DNA of 6,541 bases. Source: an uncultured Clostridia bacterium. Lineage in GTDB: Bacteria; Bacillota_A; Clostridia; Christensenellales; Aristaeellaceae. The stretch covers positions 1-6,541 of the forward strand of contig CAMVDI010000105.1 of the NCBI GenBank assembly GCA_947166205.1. The letters are read 5' to 3'. Both the position numbers and the translations under genes were made by a program. The notes beneath the pieces were generated by a model. The model worked only from the letters and a program-made list of their open reading frames with translations, ran no database searches and was not told the origin of the DNA. Every line of letters starts with the position of its first letter. Within the stretch, counting starts at the first letter, position 1. This document shows, piece by piece, positions 5,750 through 6,541 of this stretch.

Positions 5750-5756
5750 GTCCGGT

Positions 5757-6158
5757 TTACCTGTTTCCTTTCTGTCCTTTCCGGCAGCACAGCGCCCCGG
5801 CGGCCGAGGCGATTCCGGCGGCGGCAAACAGAAGGATCATGGCCGGCTGCATGACCGCCCGGCAGCGCATGCTGCTCATCCGACACAGATCGATCAGCGT
5901 GCCCGGCGTCAGCATACCGGCGGCGCAGACGGCCAGACCGCTCAGAAAGGCGCCGAAGCGGGCGCGTCCGGGCAGGAGCGTGATCAGGGAAACCGCCGCA
6001 AGCAGGCATCCCAGGCCCAGAACCGCCCGGCCCGCCCAGTGGCAGGCGCCGGCGGTTCCGTCCTCATGGACGCAGGGGCCCAGGAAGGTCACGCTCCCGA
6101 TGGTGATGATCAGGGAAAAAGCCAGCATAACCATGCCGGGAATCAGCTGTTTTTTCAT
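5757..6158 (-). CDS. Small four-helix membrane protein, DUF4418-like
   Basis: This 133-residue integral membrane protein has helices at about 7-27, 46-62, 68-85 and 103-124. Positive N- and C-termini (MKK and RKGQKGNR) place both ends in the cytoplasm. The two longer loops then lie outside: residues 28-45 with Cys29, His31, Cys39 and His40 in a CHWAGRA context, and residues 86-102 with Cys92, Met94, Met97 and Cys99. The ACHW segment and the LCRMSSMRC..VMQP segment resemble the DUF4418 family as I remember it; no search was run. That family has no established function. The ATG at 6158 follows the upstream ATPase stop by 10 nt with only a weak site (GGGA), suggesting translational coupling. An ATG at 6272 would add 38 residues that merely shadow the ATPase gene. 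Its place between two ABC subunits suggests it assists the transporter. Confidence 0.8.
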   Translation of the reverse strand: MKKQLIPGMVMLAFSLIITIGSVTFLGPCVHEDGTAGACHWAGRAVLGLGCLLAAVSLITLLPGRARFGAFLSGLAVCAAGMLTPGTLIDLCRMSSMRCRAVMQPAMILLFAAAGIASAAGALCCRKGQKGNR

Positions 6159-6168
6159 ATGGATCCCG

Positions 6169-6541
6169 TCACTTTCCGAAGTTTTCGTTGATGACCTCCC
6201 GGGCCACCTTGCCGTGCTCCAGCACGATGGTGCGCTGCGCGGCTTCGGCGACCTCGGGGTCGTGGGTGACAACGATCAGCGTCGTTCCCTCCCGGTGCAG
6301 CTGGGCGAACAGATCCAGAACGATGTTTTCATTCGCTTCATCCAGGTTGCCGGTGGGTTCGTCCGCCAGGACCAGCTCTGGATGATTGATCAGCGCCCGC
6401 GCCACGCACACGCGCTGCTGTTCGCCGCCGGAAAGCTGGCTGGGCAGGTGCCGGGCTCTCTCCCGCAGTCCGACCCTTTCCAGCGCCTCCAGGGCTTCCT
6501 TCTCATCCGGCATGGAATGATAGTACTGGCTGACCATCACG
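6169..6541 (-). CDS. ABC transporter ATP-binding protein (MacB/LolD type), C-terminal half
   Basis: The visible 124 codons are the C-terminal half of a second nucleotide-binding subunit; the start, Walker A and Q-loop lie beyond the right edge. Present are the signature LSGGEQQRV (visible residues 36-44), Walker B LVLADE (56-61), D-loop GNLD (64-67) and the switch His in VVTHD (His93). The QQRV signature and short C-terminus fit the MacB/LolD/FtsE group. It ends with TGA, 10 nt before the DUF4418-like gene, so the two are probably cotranscribed. Its sequence is clearly different from the ATPase at 3859-4545, so it is not a recent duplicate. It probably pairs with another permease upstream, or forms a mixed ATPase pair with the second subunit. 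The GTG/ATG at the edge are internal codons, not a true start. Confidence 0.9.
   Translation of the reverse strand, partial: VMVSQYYHSMPDEKEALEALERVGLRERARHLPSQLSGGEQQRVCVARALINHPELVLADEPTGNLDEANENIVLDLFAQLHREGTTLIVVTHDPEVAEAAQRTIVLEHGKVAREVINENFGK

Noticed and set aside
6159..6272. Longer start for the DUF4418-like protein at 6272
   Set aside because: The extra 38 residues are a shadow of the upstream ATPase gene, and the membrane protein naturally begins MKK just before helix 1 at 6158.

Overview
The window is GC-rich bacterial DNA, probably from a Gram-positive member of the Bacillota (Clostridia-type, for example a gut or rumen anaerobe). The grounds are strong AGGAGG-type ribosome binding sites, sigma-A-like promoters with 17-nt spacers, a LacI-type regulator divergent from a sugar isomerase, and protein sequences that read like clostridial family members. 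This is inferred from family resemblance, not from a marker gene. No RNA genes, insertion sequences, prophage genes or CRISPR arrays are visible.

Left part (1-2119): a sugar-use locus. The first 295 codons of an L-fucose/L-arabinose isomerase-family gene run leftwards off the window. A LacI-family regulator is transcribed divergently. The roughly 210-bp gap between them contains an AT-rich island with both promoters, a 15-bp palindrome between the two -35 boxes, and copies of an ATTGAGT heptad. Two near-identical 12-bp GC palindromes lie in the regulator's own leader. The simplest reading is that the regulator senses a sugar and controls the isomerase and itself.

Middle part (2120-3858): a single MATE-family drug/cation antiporter gene on the minus strand, convergent with the regulator. 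Its predicted promoter is interleaved with the intrinsic terminator of the upstream ABC operon: the -35 box falls in the terminator loop, and the U-tract lies between -35 and -10.

Right part (3859-6541): four tightly packed minus-strand genes entering from the right edge. In transcription order they are the C-terminal half of a MacB/LolD-type ATPase, a small four-helix membrane protein resembling the DUF4418 family, a MacB/FtsX-type permease with a Cys-containing extracytoplasmic domain, and a second complete ATPase. Gaps are 1-10 nt, so this is almost certainly one operon. The two ATPases have different signature sequences, which suggests that a second permease lies just beyond the window. 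Cys/His/Met clusters on the outer face of the small protein and five Cys in the permease's outer domain make a metal- or redox-linked role worth testing. The substrate cannot be read from the sequence.
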